From Strigamia acuminata (lineage: Eukaryota; Arthropoda; Chilopoda; Geophilomorpha; Linotaeniidae): a DNA stretch of 64,000 nt. Positions 54,210 to 64,000 of this stretch are shown piece after piece (positions within the stretch are counted from its first letter, which is position 1; the number at the start of each line of letters is the position of its first letter). Below the pieces are notes generated by a model. It saw only the letters and a program-made list of their open reading frames with translations. It had not been told where the DNA came from and did not search any database. The stretch covers positions 2,731,087-2,795,086 of the forward strand of contig OX442314.1 of assembly GCA_949358305.1 (NCBI GenBank), given 5' to 3'. A program made the position numbers and the translations under genes.

Positions 54210-55430
54210 TTGACCGTTGATGAAGTAACTTGCAATGGATGGTTCCTTCTGGGTTGTGACCCATACGCGCTTTTGAGAGCTTCACTCAACTATAGAATTA
54301 CAGGACATTATAAATTATTTTTAACTATTTCTGTCTCACTGGCTCGCTTCGCTATGTCGATAGGATCTCTTAGCAAAGATGTCTTCAAAAATAATTATTG
54401 TAACACTGCTATTCGCCGGCGAAACTGACCTCTAGTATTGTTTTCTTTGCTTAACAATGTCAAGGTTGATTAGAAAGGCATGCTAAAAGATGTTAATTAA
54501 CGATTTTTATTGCTTTTTTTAATTTTAACAGTGAAATTTAATTGTAATAATTCCAACTTTTCTGAACGGATGTGGTGGCCTCTTCTTCGTAATTCTCATA
54601 GACGTTTCCGGCACACGTTGGACACAGGTTTGCCGAATTAAGGGTTTCCCATGCCCAAATGCAAATGAAGCGGATGAATGCCAAAATACCACCCTTAAAG
54701 CAGAAATTGGGGTGTAGTCTCTAATCTCTTTTACGCAAGAGGTAGCATTTACCAATTGTCATGAATTTTGCTGTTTTTCTTGTAATATTTGAAGAAACTG
54801 GCGTTTTTGGAGCGGCGAGTTGGATTGGTCTTTTGTCCTCGCCGCTCCAGTATTTTAATATGGCAGCCGTTAGACTTTCTTTTGTAATTTTGGACCAGCT
54901 GAAATGAATGTTTCTTTTCCTTCGAATGTACTTAAATAACATGGCTTCATTTCAAATTATAAAGGGTAAGGGACTCGTACTCATTTTGGCTTCCACGAGT
55001 TTGTTGATGGAGGTGGCAAACCTTTAACTTTCGTTGAGGTTGTGGTCTAATTTAAGTGATTTAAATTATCAAAATATCAAATACTTTTTTTTGCTGTGCT
55101 GCGGACAGGGGCTTGCCGGTGATGTTTGCAAACACATCTTATCCGTTGAGGTGGTGACCTAATTTAAACGACTAGTTTAATGTAATGAAAACAAATTATT
55201 AGGTGATTCGTACGCATTTTGTAATGTTTTGTTTTCTTTTGTTTTGTTCGTTTCGTTTTGGATGGGCAGGAGCCTGTTGCTGGAGGCCCCTTGCTCCTGT
55301 GCTCTCGCTTCCTTTTGCAGTTTGCAATATTTTAGAAATATTCAAGTATTTAAATGTTTAAAAATATTTTAGAAGGCTGAAGCTAATTTTAACTCTATTT
55401 TCTATTTACTTTTCCCACAAGTTTTTGTTT
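54210..55430. other. No firm gene; inverted GGAGCGGCGAG pair
   Basis: Frames on both strands (54210-54428 plus, 54525-54942 minus) have protein-like stretches but no motif or splice support. GGAGCGGCGAG at about 54820 is repeated inverted about 20 bp later (CTCGCCGCTCC), a GC-rich hairpin. Confidence 0.45.
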
Positions 55431-55443
55431 TCATTGCTGTGGG

Positions 55444-55677
55444 GTGATCTTTACAATATTGGTAGATGTTGTCCATTCTCTTCCTACCTTTCAATTTTCG
55501 GACATGAGGTTCTTTTGTACTGTTCAACTGACTTTGTACTTGAAACTGCTTGCTTCCATCAAAAACATCAAGAAAACTCTAAATAATCTGAAACAACTGA
55601 GAAACGTACACGAAGTCAACGGAGATCCTTCTTATCAAAATGTCAAGCAAGGACAAGTCCTAACAATCGTAGAATAA
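55444..55677 (+). CDS. Probable 3' exon of an unidentified gene
   Basis: Open frame ending at 55677 with a hydrophobic part (FFCTVQLTLYLKLL), a lysine-rich helix (ASIKNIKKTLNNLKQLR) and a polar end. AATAAA poly(A)-type signal about 30 bp beyond the stop. The acceptor could be TTGGTAG near 55464 or another; no upstream exon was identified. Function unknown. Confidence 0.35.
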   Translation: MIFTILVDVVHSLPTFQFSDMRFFCTVQLTLYLKLLASIKNIKKTLNNLKQLRNVHEVNGDPSYQNVKQGQVLTIVE

Positions 55678-55867
55678 TTGAAACCGTAAACTAATTATTG
55701 TAAATAAATCAATACATAAGTTTATTCGGTTTCTACAACAACATACAAATACAATAACTGAAAACACAAATGTAAATGTAAATATAAATCATGTAATGGA
55801 TTACTAGTACACTATTCAAACTAACACGGCCGTGAAATAAAACGCTTTTGCCACTGGTGTGTCGCCC

Positions 55868-56053
55868 TCATATGTCTGCGGTTATAGTGGGTGTAGTCGT
55901 GGTGGTGATGGTCGACTGAGGCGCCGGCCGCACGCTAGATCTTAAAACCGGTCCCTCTCGTCGCTGCCTGTCTCGATCAGCACGTTTTCTTTTTGTATCC
56001 TCCGAACAGTCCTCATCCTTTATTCTTGGCTTGGGCATTGCTTTTTGAAGCAC
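55868..56053 (-). CDS. Probable C-terminal exon of an unidentified gene
   Basis: 61 residues: a strongly charged stretch (KDEDCSEDTKRKRADRDRQR) followed by a serine/proline/threonine end (TITTTTTPTITADI). The base composition is richer in GC than the flanks. A minus-strand AATAAA at about 55720 would end its transcript, overlapping the 3' end of the plus-strand gene before it. The start is unclear because zinc-finger remnants lie directly upstream. Confidence 0.35.
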   Translation of the reverse strand: MLQKAMPKPRIKDEDCSEDTKRKRADRDRQRREGPVLRSSVRPAPQSTITTTTTPTITADI

Positions 56054-56084
56054 AGTCCGTTAAATCAACCCTGAAATAATAATG

Positions 56085-57195
56085 TCTTGGCACTTGAATG
56101 GTTTTTCCCCAGTATGTATTAATAAATGTATTTTTAAAGCCCCACTATGAACACAAGAATAAGCACACAAATGACACTTTGAATGGTTTTTCCCCAGTAT
56201 GTATTAATAAATGATAGTGCAAATGTCAAGTTAAACGACCAAATATTCGAGTTAAAAATTAAATTTGTGTATATTCCGTGTAAATTCAAGTGTAAACAAA
56301 TTAGCCCAAGTAATAATCATAGTAATAATCATTATTGTTGTTGTTTACTCTAAAAAAACAATAACTGTTACAAAAATTGTGCTTACGATCGAGTCAATCT
56401 AACAAAAATCCAAGATGGCTGCCAGTAAAACCTGATTTAAACGTGGCGTGCAGGTCGTTTCCGTTTAACCAGTTTAACGACAGTCACAAAAATTAATTTG
56501 TGTAAATGTAAAGTTAAAACGAATGTAAGCACATTTAGACTCGTTTTGATGACTTTTCGAATGCACCTACTAGTACTATCTCCGTCTCTAGCGCTGATTT
56601 CCATTTTCTGCCTAAAGATTGTCCTCTTCGCAGTAGCTCCAAGTCAAAACATAAGCCGAAGAGTTAATACTCTGTAAATATGCAGCACAAATGGTTTTTC
56701 TCCAGTGTGAGTTGTAATATGTACTGGAGGAAAATCATTTATTTGTGATGTGTTTTCAAGTGGAATTTAATGAACTTGGTAGATTTGTGAGTTGACTGAC
56801 TTTATTCAAAGGTTAAACTGGGTGCAAAGATTTGAAAGATGTTCAAAGATTTTAAACTTGATACTTGGTCAAGTTTAAAATCTTTGAGTTTGAATAAGTC
56901 ATAAATTTTTATGTGGGATATACTTAAAATTAGAAAATTTCCACCCTTGGAAACAAAATAATGGGAGAGGGAATTTAACATTATTAAGTGTATGTTTAGT
57001 GTTGAAACCAGCGAAACATCTGTCAATCCATTTTGCTAAAAAGCAAGTAGGCAAATGACATTTGAATGGTTTTTCTCCAGTAGGAGTTGAAATATGTGCT
57101 TTTATGTTAAAAGTACATTTTACAACCCATACTGGAGGGAAACCATTACAATGACATTTGTGTTCTCATTCTGGTAGTTGTATTCAAGTGGAATT
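56085..57195 (-). pseudogene. Scattered C2H2 zinc-finger remnants
   Basis: Minus-strand TGEKPF linkers and half fingers occur at about 56090-56215 (two, the second frame-shifted), 56690-56730 and 57040-57190. Around the last two, a segment with GACTTTATTCAAAGGTTAAAC is duplicated (56799-56880 and 57301-57380). The reading is broken in every copy. Confidence 0.75.
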
Positions 57196-57610
57196 TAAGA
57201 TGTTTTCTTTTTGTTTGAATTAATTATTGCAGTTAAACAGTTTTATACTGCTGTACTAGAAATTATACTACTTGAGAATTTTGGAGATTTGTGAGTAGAC
57301 CGACTTTATTCAAAGGTTAAACTGGGTGCAAAGATTTTTTAAAGATTTTTAAAAGGTTTTAAACCTGAAACTTGACAGAATCTGCGACCACTCACAAACT
57401 CAAATATTTGAGAGTAGTCGCAAATTTTGCGTGGGATCAGAATTGTGCTAAGGCGACAAATTGAGTTTGTAATTTCTGTATTCCTTGATTCAGTGGCTTT
57501 TCCGCATTCATTATATGGAAGAACTACAGGAGTGGCACTATGAGTTGTTGTTGTCACAGTGATTTATGTTCTTTATCTTGACATAAATAACTTGCGAATT
57601 TCGTATCTAA

Positions 57611-58192
57611 ATGTGTGTTCTCATGAGGCAAAATGAGAGACGCTGCTTTCGATCGAGTTCGGACGAGGTCTGCTTTTTATTACAAGTCAAGGACATACGA
57701 CATATCATGCTCACCTGGGAGAAGAAACTGAACCGCATCAACGCGCTATTTGAGGTCTGGATGGACGTGCAACGACGCTGGGTCTACTTGGAGGGGATCT
57801 TCATCAAGGCGCTGCTGCCGGTGAAGACGTCGCACTTGCAGAGCATCAGCTTGGAGTTCCTGACTCTGATGAAGACAGTGGCCAAGTCGCCGATGGTGAT
57901 GGACGTGCACAACATCCCGGCCGTGCAGCGCTTGGCGGAGCGCTTGGCGGAGCGCTTGGCGGACTTGTTGGGCGGCGAGGATTTGCTGGAGATTATTGGC
58001 AATAGCAAAAACGTGGCGCGCTTGCAGAAACATTTGAAGAAGATGTTTGTGGGCATTTTGATTGGCGTGCCTAAATGGAGTGGGCATAATTACCGAGTGA
58101 GTTTATTTCTGAGTTATTTGATTTGTTGCGCGCATCGTAGATATCTGCGGCTTTCATCCCACTGGCGTTTGTCGCTCGTCATTCGATGCTAG
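57611..58192 (+). pseudogene. DYNC1H1-like: Cytoplasmic dynein heavy-chain linker fragment
   Basis: The frame from about 57705 to 58065 is unmistakable cytoplasmic dynein heavy chain linker: [44 protein letters not shown] and [18 protein letters not shown]. Compared with the family, a few residues are missing after EGIF, and about 27 residues between the LADLLG and GEDLLEI parts are missing, both in frame. [13 protein letters not shown] shows a short local duplication. A full heavy chain has about 4,600 residues; no other part is nearby and there is no ATPase. It is a GC-rich, intronless island, suggesting a transposed or retrocopied piece. Confidence 0.8.
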
Positions 58193-58309
58193 AGTTAAAG
58201 TTTGATGGCCATCATCGTTGGAGGGAAAATTCGTTTTTCGACTTTCCTCCTGGCATCGCGCCATTACATGTGATGATCAATAGCGGGATTTTCTTCGTTT
58301 TTTTTTTGT

Positions 58310-58840
58310 TGGTTTAAAAAATTGATTTAAAATTTTCTCACACTGACTTGTGAGTTGCAGAGTCACTCTGGTGTGAATATTTATTATTAACACAGGAGAA
58401 TGATGCAATTTGTTGACGTTGATTCCAAACGATGGAGATGCTTCCACCTCGCCTAGCGACGGCACGTGTTCGTTGTTCTTGTTCATTCCATTTCGTGTCG
58501 TTTGCTTTTCGGTTCGATGTTTTTCTTGTGTGTTTCCATTCGTTTTCGTGATGATAATGATGCAAAACCAAAGGATGAGGTTTGGTTTTAGTTAATATTT
58601 TGACTGTGATAAAATTTAATGTGTTTTTCTCTTTTTTTCCGCTCTATTTTTGACCAAAATGGCATTTATTTTTGTTCATTTGGTCTTGTGCTTCTTCGCT
58701 TCCTCTCTCTGGCCTCAAAATACAACCTATAACCATGGAACTGGATTAAGATTGGTTTGATTTTAGCTAATTTTGAATTGTTCCTCTTTTTTATTCATTT
58801 TTCTGTTGGATTGCAAATTAGTTTATCCCACATTTGAGCC
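58310..58840. repeat. Dispersed repeat family B, copy
   Basis: Closest to 34550-35050 (GAGTTGCAGAGTCACTCTGG, GATGCAAAACCAAAGGATGAG). Confidence 0.85.
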
Positions 58841-60427
58841 GACAGATGGCGCGTAGGTCGTGGCAGAGTTAACGTAATTGATTGTTGTCAGGTATTTCGG
58901 CATATTGGTATCGATTAAATCTACTGACGAGCCAACTGTGGTTTTATCCGTTTATCTAAGTTGATAGAGAGTCAAGGGGACATGAATGGCGTACAATAGC
59001 GTAAAATATGGGATTGATCTGTTTTTCTAGATGAATATTAATATTGCTGAATTAAAAATAGAGTTTAAATTAAAATCAATCACTCACACATGTTTGACTC
59101 AAATTTAATTGCTTTAATGAATTAAGACACTACACATTTAACGAGCAAATTTTTACGTTTAGACTGGTTTAAAAAATATACAGAAAATAAGTTTAAATGA
59201 CACTGAGTGCACCTTCTGTCCACAACGTTACATTCATTAATCGAAATCAAAATTGTACATGATTGATAACTGACAGTTATCTGAATAAATTAATACAGAG
59301 TACGTAATAAGTTGGGAATGAAGTTACAAGTGCTGTGAGATTTTAATTGTGCTTACAAGATATAGTATTTCTCTGTTCAACAATAAATGAAGTAAACTGC
59401 CTATGTCATAAACAAACAACCAATGTGGAGACTGCAAAACAGTCATCGTTTAGCTCTCCAATCACCAATCCAAAAGCATGTAACAAACCGCATATGATAA
59501 CGGATAGGTTTTATTTTGCTGGTGCTGCCATCTGTTAGGACTCATGTTTGAAACACTCATAACTTATGAGTGTGTCAAACATGTTGCATTCAAATTTAAT
59601 TCCACATGGTGGTATGATTGACCTTAAATTGGTAAATCCTCGTATAAAACACACACTGAGCTTGATTAATTGTTCTGATTAAGGCAGCTCTCATCTTATC
59701 ATGCACTAAGATTCGTGTTGACCTAATTGTCTGGACAATCACTCATCGTGCTACGGATATTTAAAACTTTATTTGAGACTTTTTTTGAGAAAATAGGCGA
59801 CTTCTTTTATTGTTTCAGGCTATACTACTTTTTAAACGCTTGCTTTGCTGCTTCACAGCTATTTAGCAGCTCTGCTTGTGTGAAAAGTGTATTTATTAAA
59901 AAGAAAAGAAAGAAAAGAATTTGTTGTATTCTGTAGATGTTGAGATGTGTAGCAGCACCTGAAAGATGGTGACACTATCTGCGTCTTAAACTACAATGCT
60001 TTGTTTGGAGAAGTGCATAGGGAGAAACAACGTGAGCACCCTGATTGGTTTACGTAATTTTCAGGAGGTCACACACAGTAAGAAGGATGTTAATAAAAGA
60101 GGGTCTGTAAGAGTGCAATAAAGAGGGTAAAACATCACTGCAAAACACTGCAGAAGTGGCTTAAGCACTAAATCTAGATTCTTTACATACGGTAAAATGC
60201 AGGCGTTTTGTTGTTAGAACTTAAATTTCCCCCATGATTTTTTAGCTTTTATGATCAATTTAGACATTTATTGTAGTCGTTTTGTTCAATTTAGTTTGAT
60301 TTAGACCTGCGTTGTAAAGGACATGTCACATTCTATTAGTGCATTTACAGTACAAATTCAATGCATCCAGTTATAAGTTACTGGTAAGCAATATTTTATT
60401 ATTTTAAACCCATGGAATTAAAGGCAA
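58841..60427. other. No gene recognised; 41-bp palindrome
   Basis: 59543-59583 is a near-perfect palindrome around CACTCATAA-C-TTATGAGTG, extended by CATGTTTGA on both sides. Otherwise AT-rich without supported genes. Confidence 0.6.
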
Positions 60428-61389
60428 TCAAAATAGAAGAAGAGAAAATAAGGAGAAACCAGTGAGAATACCAATAATAGATCCAATCTGACACAATAAC
60501 TTTACAATGGTAACCTCTTGCTGTTCTTCGATTATTTCTCTGATGTTATTTTCAAACATATACCAAACAAACGGTTGTAAATCGCGCTCTAAGCTGTTGA
60601 TAATTGAAGGATTGTAGATGGTTTCTTGACAAGATGCTTTGCAGGAACAGTCTTCTCGGGGGTTTGTCTTCAACAGATTTTTCAAATATGTTTCGTAAGT
60701 TGTTTTAGCCGTCTCATGAGATAGGCAAAGGGGAAATTTACTCTTATCCATGGATGGAAGTCTAGTAATACAACAACATTTACTGGAAATACACAGTGTG
60801 CCATGACGCATGATTTTTTCCAGTTATTAAAAATTGGGCAAACACTTGAACTGTTTGGGGTAGCAACTTAGCAACGTAGCAACTTAGCTAGGTAGATCAA
60901 ATGTGACAAATTAAATTTATTGGCAACAATGACAATTGCTTATGATCATTTTTTTCAATGATTTTAGTTTCTATCTTTGCAAGTTTTAAAAATAAATAAT
61001 ATAATCATTCATTTTCAAAGTTGTGGCAAGCCTTTTTTTTTAAATTTAACAGTTCTGAAAAAGTTCTTCTTCAGAAATTAAATTGTTTAATTTTTAAACA
61101 AAATTAATGGTGCTCTACGCCTTTTTGCTGTTTTTGCTGTTTATAAATGGAAACCTGAATACACCTGCTGTTACCAATAAATTTGCTCCATTTGATTGTT
61201 AAGAATATACTCAAACAATGTACGATTTGCAAATTGCAATGTGGGATGCACGGTAATTAGTGGATGAATTACAAGTTACCTGCAATTGAAAGTTTGTTGC
61301 TCGAGTATCTTTTCATAGCAGTTTTCTTCACATCTTAAAACTTCATCATTTGGTCTGCAAGGACTTCTCGGGGTATTTAATCGAACAAG
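60428..61389 (-). CDS. DEG/ENaC (amiloride-sensitive) channel, 3' exons
   Basis: Two exons join in phase: 61280-61389 (acceptor CTTTCCAG, donor CAG|GTAAC) and 60428-60782 (acceptor TATTTCCAG), with a 497-bp intron. The product has the cysteine-rich ectodomain end (LRCEENCYEK; a CxC/SKCCC cluster; CSCKASCQETIY) followed by TM2 with the family signature GSIIGILTGFSLFS. The protein would form sodium-selective, ligand- or force-gated channels in the plasma membrane. It stops right after TM2. The first transmembrane segment and most of the ectodomain are not found in the window, so earlier exons are missing or lie beyond the retrotransposon; the first exon may extend further upstream. Confidence 0.8.
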
Positions 61390-62267
61390 CTGGAAAGAAT
61401 AATCAACTAAATGGCAATTTGGCCACACCCGCAAAAGCTGCGGTGTTGAACAAATTGGGTCCCCAAACCAAAGAAAAATTTGATTTTTTCAAAACTGTCG
61501 ATAATTTTTCAAATTTGTTAGTTGGTTAAGCAGTGATAAACTTGTCAAATAACGGTCGGCGCATTCAAAAGCACTCGGTAAACATTTTTTATTTTAATTT
61601 ATACTTTTTTAATCGAGACATTTAAATGACAACCAATGCAGATTAAATTGGGTGCCATTTTTTAAGTCTAATCACGCTATTTAAACTGTTGCAATGGCTT
61701 TTCGAATGCGCTGTACTCTGGCTTACTATTAGGTTGGCCTTTCTCCGATGGGCCGACCCATTTCACTTGTGTAGTGATACAAAAAATAGACCAAAACACC
61801 AGAATTGCAATCGATGTACAGACATTGTGCTTTTCAGACAAAGCAACCAATAAACTGAACAAACATGTTTGTCGAAATAGACACAGCATAAAACTGTATA
61901 TTACAAATGGAAAAAAACATTTTACTGTAAAATAAAATTAAAATTCTATCATTTTAATCTTTATTTTATAATAATCACAAAAATAAAAACTACTTTTCCT
62001 GGTGGTAGTACACAGTCTACGGTTAGAAGAAGTGAGACTCGGCCAATGGGAGAAAGGGCAACTTTATGGTGAGCCAGAGTATAGTGGATTTATCATTTTT
62101 CGAATTCACCGTTTGAGGGGCGAAGTTGACAAAAAGACTTAAATTGTTGGATACATCGAAACGATATTTCGGATGAAAAAATTGATTTGTTGGCAAAATG
62201 AAGTGCTGGAATGCAGAAAGAGAAATTAGTGTAAACTATTACTAGCTGACTCCAAATAAACAAAGTG
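61390..62267. other. No firm gene; inverted pair
   Basis: 61690-61775 and 62030-62110 are related in inverse orientation (TACTCTGGCT, CCTTTCTCC-ATGGGCCGA). A minus-strand frame at 61677-61889 includes a hydrophobic segment (TSIAILVFWSIFCIT) but has no other support. Confidence 0.4.
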
Positions 62268-62427
62268 GCGGACCCGCTGGTCCGCGACGCACACACTAGC
62301 TTGTTAAATTCAAAGTGATCTTTATTACAAATTATTACATTTAAATATGAGACTGGTCAGCCCTGATTGGCTGACCACAAGGAACAGCCCCCAATTGGCT
62401 GTCTACCCCCAAAACGTCTATCGGACA
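62268..62427 (-). repeat. Probable 3' LTR of the Ty3-type element (bounds uncertain)
   Basis: Just beyond the pol stop on the minus strand are a purine-rich CAGGGGGCGGGGCGGGC tract, then TGTCCGATAG, a hairpin GGTCAGCC...GGCTGACC, AATAAAGATC and a GCGGACC...GGTCCGC hairpin at 62268-62285. Purine tract, poly(A) signal and hairpins fit a short LTR, but the second LTR lies outside the window, so ends are a guess. Confidence 0.45.
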
Positions 62428-62506
62428 TATTCGCGTATGCCCGCCCCGCCCCCTGGCGACCGTTGTCGCCTGTCGAAACCCCAAAACTCCACACTCGGTC
62501 ATCCGA

Positions 62507-64000
62507 CTAAATGTCGGCGCCCCCGCCGACACCTGTTAACTCGTCTTCGGCTCCCGATGCTGCGTCGTCCTCGAATGTCCACTTCTTCATCTGGTCGATT
62601 GGTGCGGTCGTTTTGTATCGAGGCGGGTTCTCGAGACTCGTAACCTCGTACACTGTGCTCGAAATCCGCCGACCTACTCGCAAAGGTCCCCGGTACAGAT
62701 TACTGAGTTTTCCCGCTTTGCCTTGTATTGCGATCGCTTTCCTTCGTACGACGACCACATCTCCGACCTCGTATGTCCGACTTGGTCCTCGATGTCTATC
62801 GAACGCCTTTTTCTGCTTGATCTGGTTTTCTGTAAGTGTTTCGTACGCTTCGTTCCTTACGTCCTTGATTTCCGTCTCGTTTTCATCGTTTTCCTCGACT
62901 ACTATCGCTGCTAATCTTGGCTCAATGATCGTCCTCGGCTGGAATCCATACAACACCTCCAATGGTGTTTTCTTGGTCGATTGGTTGATTCTTGAGTTGA
63001 TCGCGATTTCAACCTTGTCAATCCCTTTGCTCCAATCGCTCCCGTCGTCCTTCGTCGTTTGGCTCGCCAACATTGGAACTATCGTTCGGTTCATCCTTTC
63101 CACTTGTCCGTTCGCTCTCGGATTTTCCGTCGAAGTCAGCACGTGTCGAATCTCGAGTTCCGTGCACATCTCTGCAAATAATGCGTTGGTGAACGCAGTT
63201 CCTCGATCTGTAATAATCCGCGTCGGGATCCACATTCGTGCACACAGTTTCCGAATCTCTTTGCACGTAGTCGTTGCGTTCGTTGATTTCACCGGCATCA
63301 GAAAGACCAATTTCGAAAAATTGCACACCGCCACCAGAATGTGTCGATATCCAATGCCGCTCTTCGGAAAGGGGCCCACATGATCCAGGTGAACAGTGTG
63401 GAATGGCACCCTTTGTCTCTCGATAATATTCAACTCGCCGGCCCGTTTTCCTCCTGGTTCCTTCCTCATCAAACACTCGACACACGTTCCTACGGCTGCC
63501 TTTACGTAACTTCGCATCCTGGGGAACCAAAACCTCTTCCGAATCGCCTCAATCGTTGCGTCGACTCCTGGATGCGCGTGTCCAATATGCACTTCGTTCG
63601 TGATCTGTCTCCGCATCATCTTGGGCAAATACAATACATCCCTTCGCCGTCCATTTGCCGTTAATTCGAAATAAACGTGTCCCTTCTTGATTTTGTATCC
63701 CCGACTCTTGTGCTGCATTCGTTCGTCCAATGAACTTTTATCTTCTACCGACAGCGCGTCCTTCAACTCTTTACACTCGGGATCGCTCTCCTGCGCAGCC
63801 ACGAGCCAGTCGCCTTCTGTAAATTTAATTTGGTTAACTTTGAACCGTCGTTCCATCTCCGTTTCCTCGCCGCTTGCTGGTTCCGCGTTCCTACTCAGGG
63901 CGTCGACGTGGCCCATGAGTAATCCTGGTCGATGTATTGCTTTGAAATTATATTCCGAAAGCGCCAACACCCATCTCCCGATTCGTGGCGTCAACTCCCG
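62507..64000 (-). CDS. Ty3/Gypsy-type retrotransposon Pol, C-terminal part
   Basis: The frame is open to the window edge, with about 497 residues visible. It starts in the RNase H tail (RIGRWVLALSEYNFKAIHRP, then DALSR). An HHCC zinc module follows (HIGHAHP ... CVECLMRK), then the integrase core with catalytic D204 (HLDHVGPF), D263 (ITDRGTAF) and E299 (NGQVERMN), spacing D-x58-D-x35-E, and a GPF/Y module (YRGPLRVGR). No chromodomain is seen. The frame is intact to its stop, so the element may be young. Reverse transcriptase and Gag would lie beyond 64000. Confidence 0.95.
   Translation of the reverse strand, partial: RELTPRIGRWVLALSEYNFKAIHRPGLLMGHVDALSRNAEPASGEETEMERRFKVNQIKFTEGDWLVAAQESDPECKELKDALSVEDKSSLDERMQHKSRGYKIKKGHVYFELTANGRRRDVLYLPKMMRRQITNEVHIGHAHPGVDATIEAIRKRFWFPRMRSYVKAAVGTCVECLMRKEPGGKRAGELNIIERQRVPFHTVHLDHVGPFPKSGIGYRHILVAVCNFSKLVFLMPVKSTNATTTCKEIRKLCARMWIPTRIITDRGTAFTNALFAEMCTELEIRHVLTSTENPRANGQVERMNRTIVPMLASQTTKDDGSDWSKGIDKVEIAINSRINQSTKKTPLEVLYGFQPRTIIEPRLAAIVVEENDENETEIKDVRNEAYETLTENQIKQKKAFDRHRGPSRTYEVGDVVVVRRKAIAIQGKAGKLSNLYRGPLRVGRRISSTVYEVTSLENPPRYKTTAPIDQMKKWTFEDDAASGAEDELTGVGGGADI

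Noticed and set aside
62511-63383. 290-residue plus-strand frame opposite the Ty3 integrase
   Set aside because: Antisense of a clear pol gene with no domain of its own.

Overview
This is animal nuclear DNA, most likely from an arthropod, although the species cannot be fixed from the sequence. The evidence is short GT-AG introns (58-111 nt where exons can be joined), C2H2 zinc-finger arrays of the CHLCxY type, a DEG/ENaC channel 3' end, a cytoplasmic dynein fragment, a galactose-mutarotase-like gene, and a dense mosaic of DNA transposons and LTR elements. Host genes are sparse and mostly partial or decayed. Most of the window is repeats.

The centrepiece is a complete Polinton/Maverick element at 11215-26673 (15,459 bp). 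Its 383-bp terminal inverted repeats look identical and it is flanked by a 6-bp target duplication (CCCATT). It carries 14 apparently intact genes: protein-primed DNA polymerase B with zinc fingers and an endonuclease-VII-like insert; a membrane-anchored PC4-like protein; chromodomain integrase; two small virion-type proteins and the packaging ATPase; penton/minor capsid, a basic capsid-associated protein, double-jelly-roll major capsid and an adenain-like protease; then a minus-strand accessory block of PC4-like ssDNA-binding protein, ALKBH2-like DNA dealkylase, DEDD-exonuclease-like protein and a BIR (inhibitor-of-apoptosis) protein. Upstream repeats in the accessory block share an ETS-like motif. 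The gene set suggests a recently mobile, virus-like element able to replicate, package and integrate its DNA and perhaps to blunt host repair and death responses.

Layout. 1-2000: 3' end of a C2H2 gene, decayed copies of its 3' region and a 20-21-bp minisatellite. 2.2-3.2 kb: an unrecognised multi-exon gene with a charged coiled-coil end. 3.2-11.2 kb: non-coding, built from dispersed repeats. 11.2-26.7 kb: Polinton. 26.7-35.4 kb: repeats, a 124-bp TA-flanked MITE, a 389-bp hAT-type MITE, small charged reading frames and a decayed gag fragment. 35.5-41.5 kb: a 5,994-bp LTR element with matching 741-bp LTRs and no retroviral-type proteins. 41.5-47.2 kb: candidate promoters, a two-exon small gene and a chimeric mutarotase-like gene. 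48.2-49.4 kb: a zinc-finger pseudogene in inverted relation to the left edge. 51.6-52.8 kb: a 1,191-bp hAT fold-back element. 55.4-56.1 kb: two convergent gene 3' ends. 56.1-57.2 kb: zinc-finger remnants. 57.6-58.2 kb: dynein heavy-chain fragment. 60.4-61.4 kb: DEG/ENaC 3' exons. 62.5-64.0 kb: a Ty3-type retrotransposon pol gene running off the window.

All identifications were made by reading motifs and comparing segments by eye; no database search or alignment was run.
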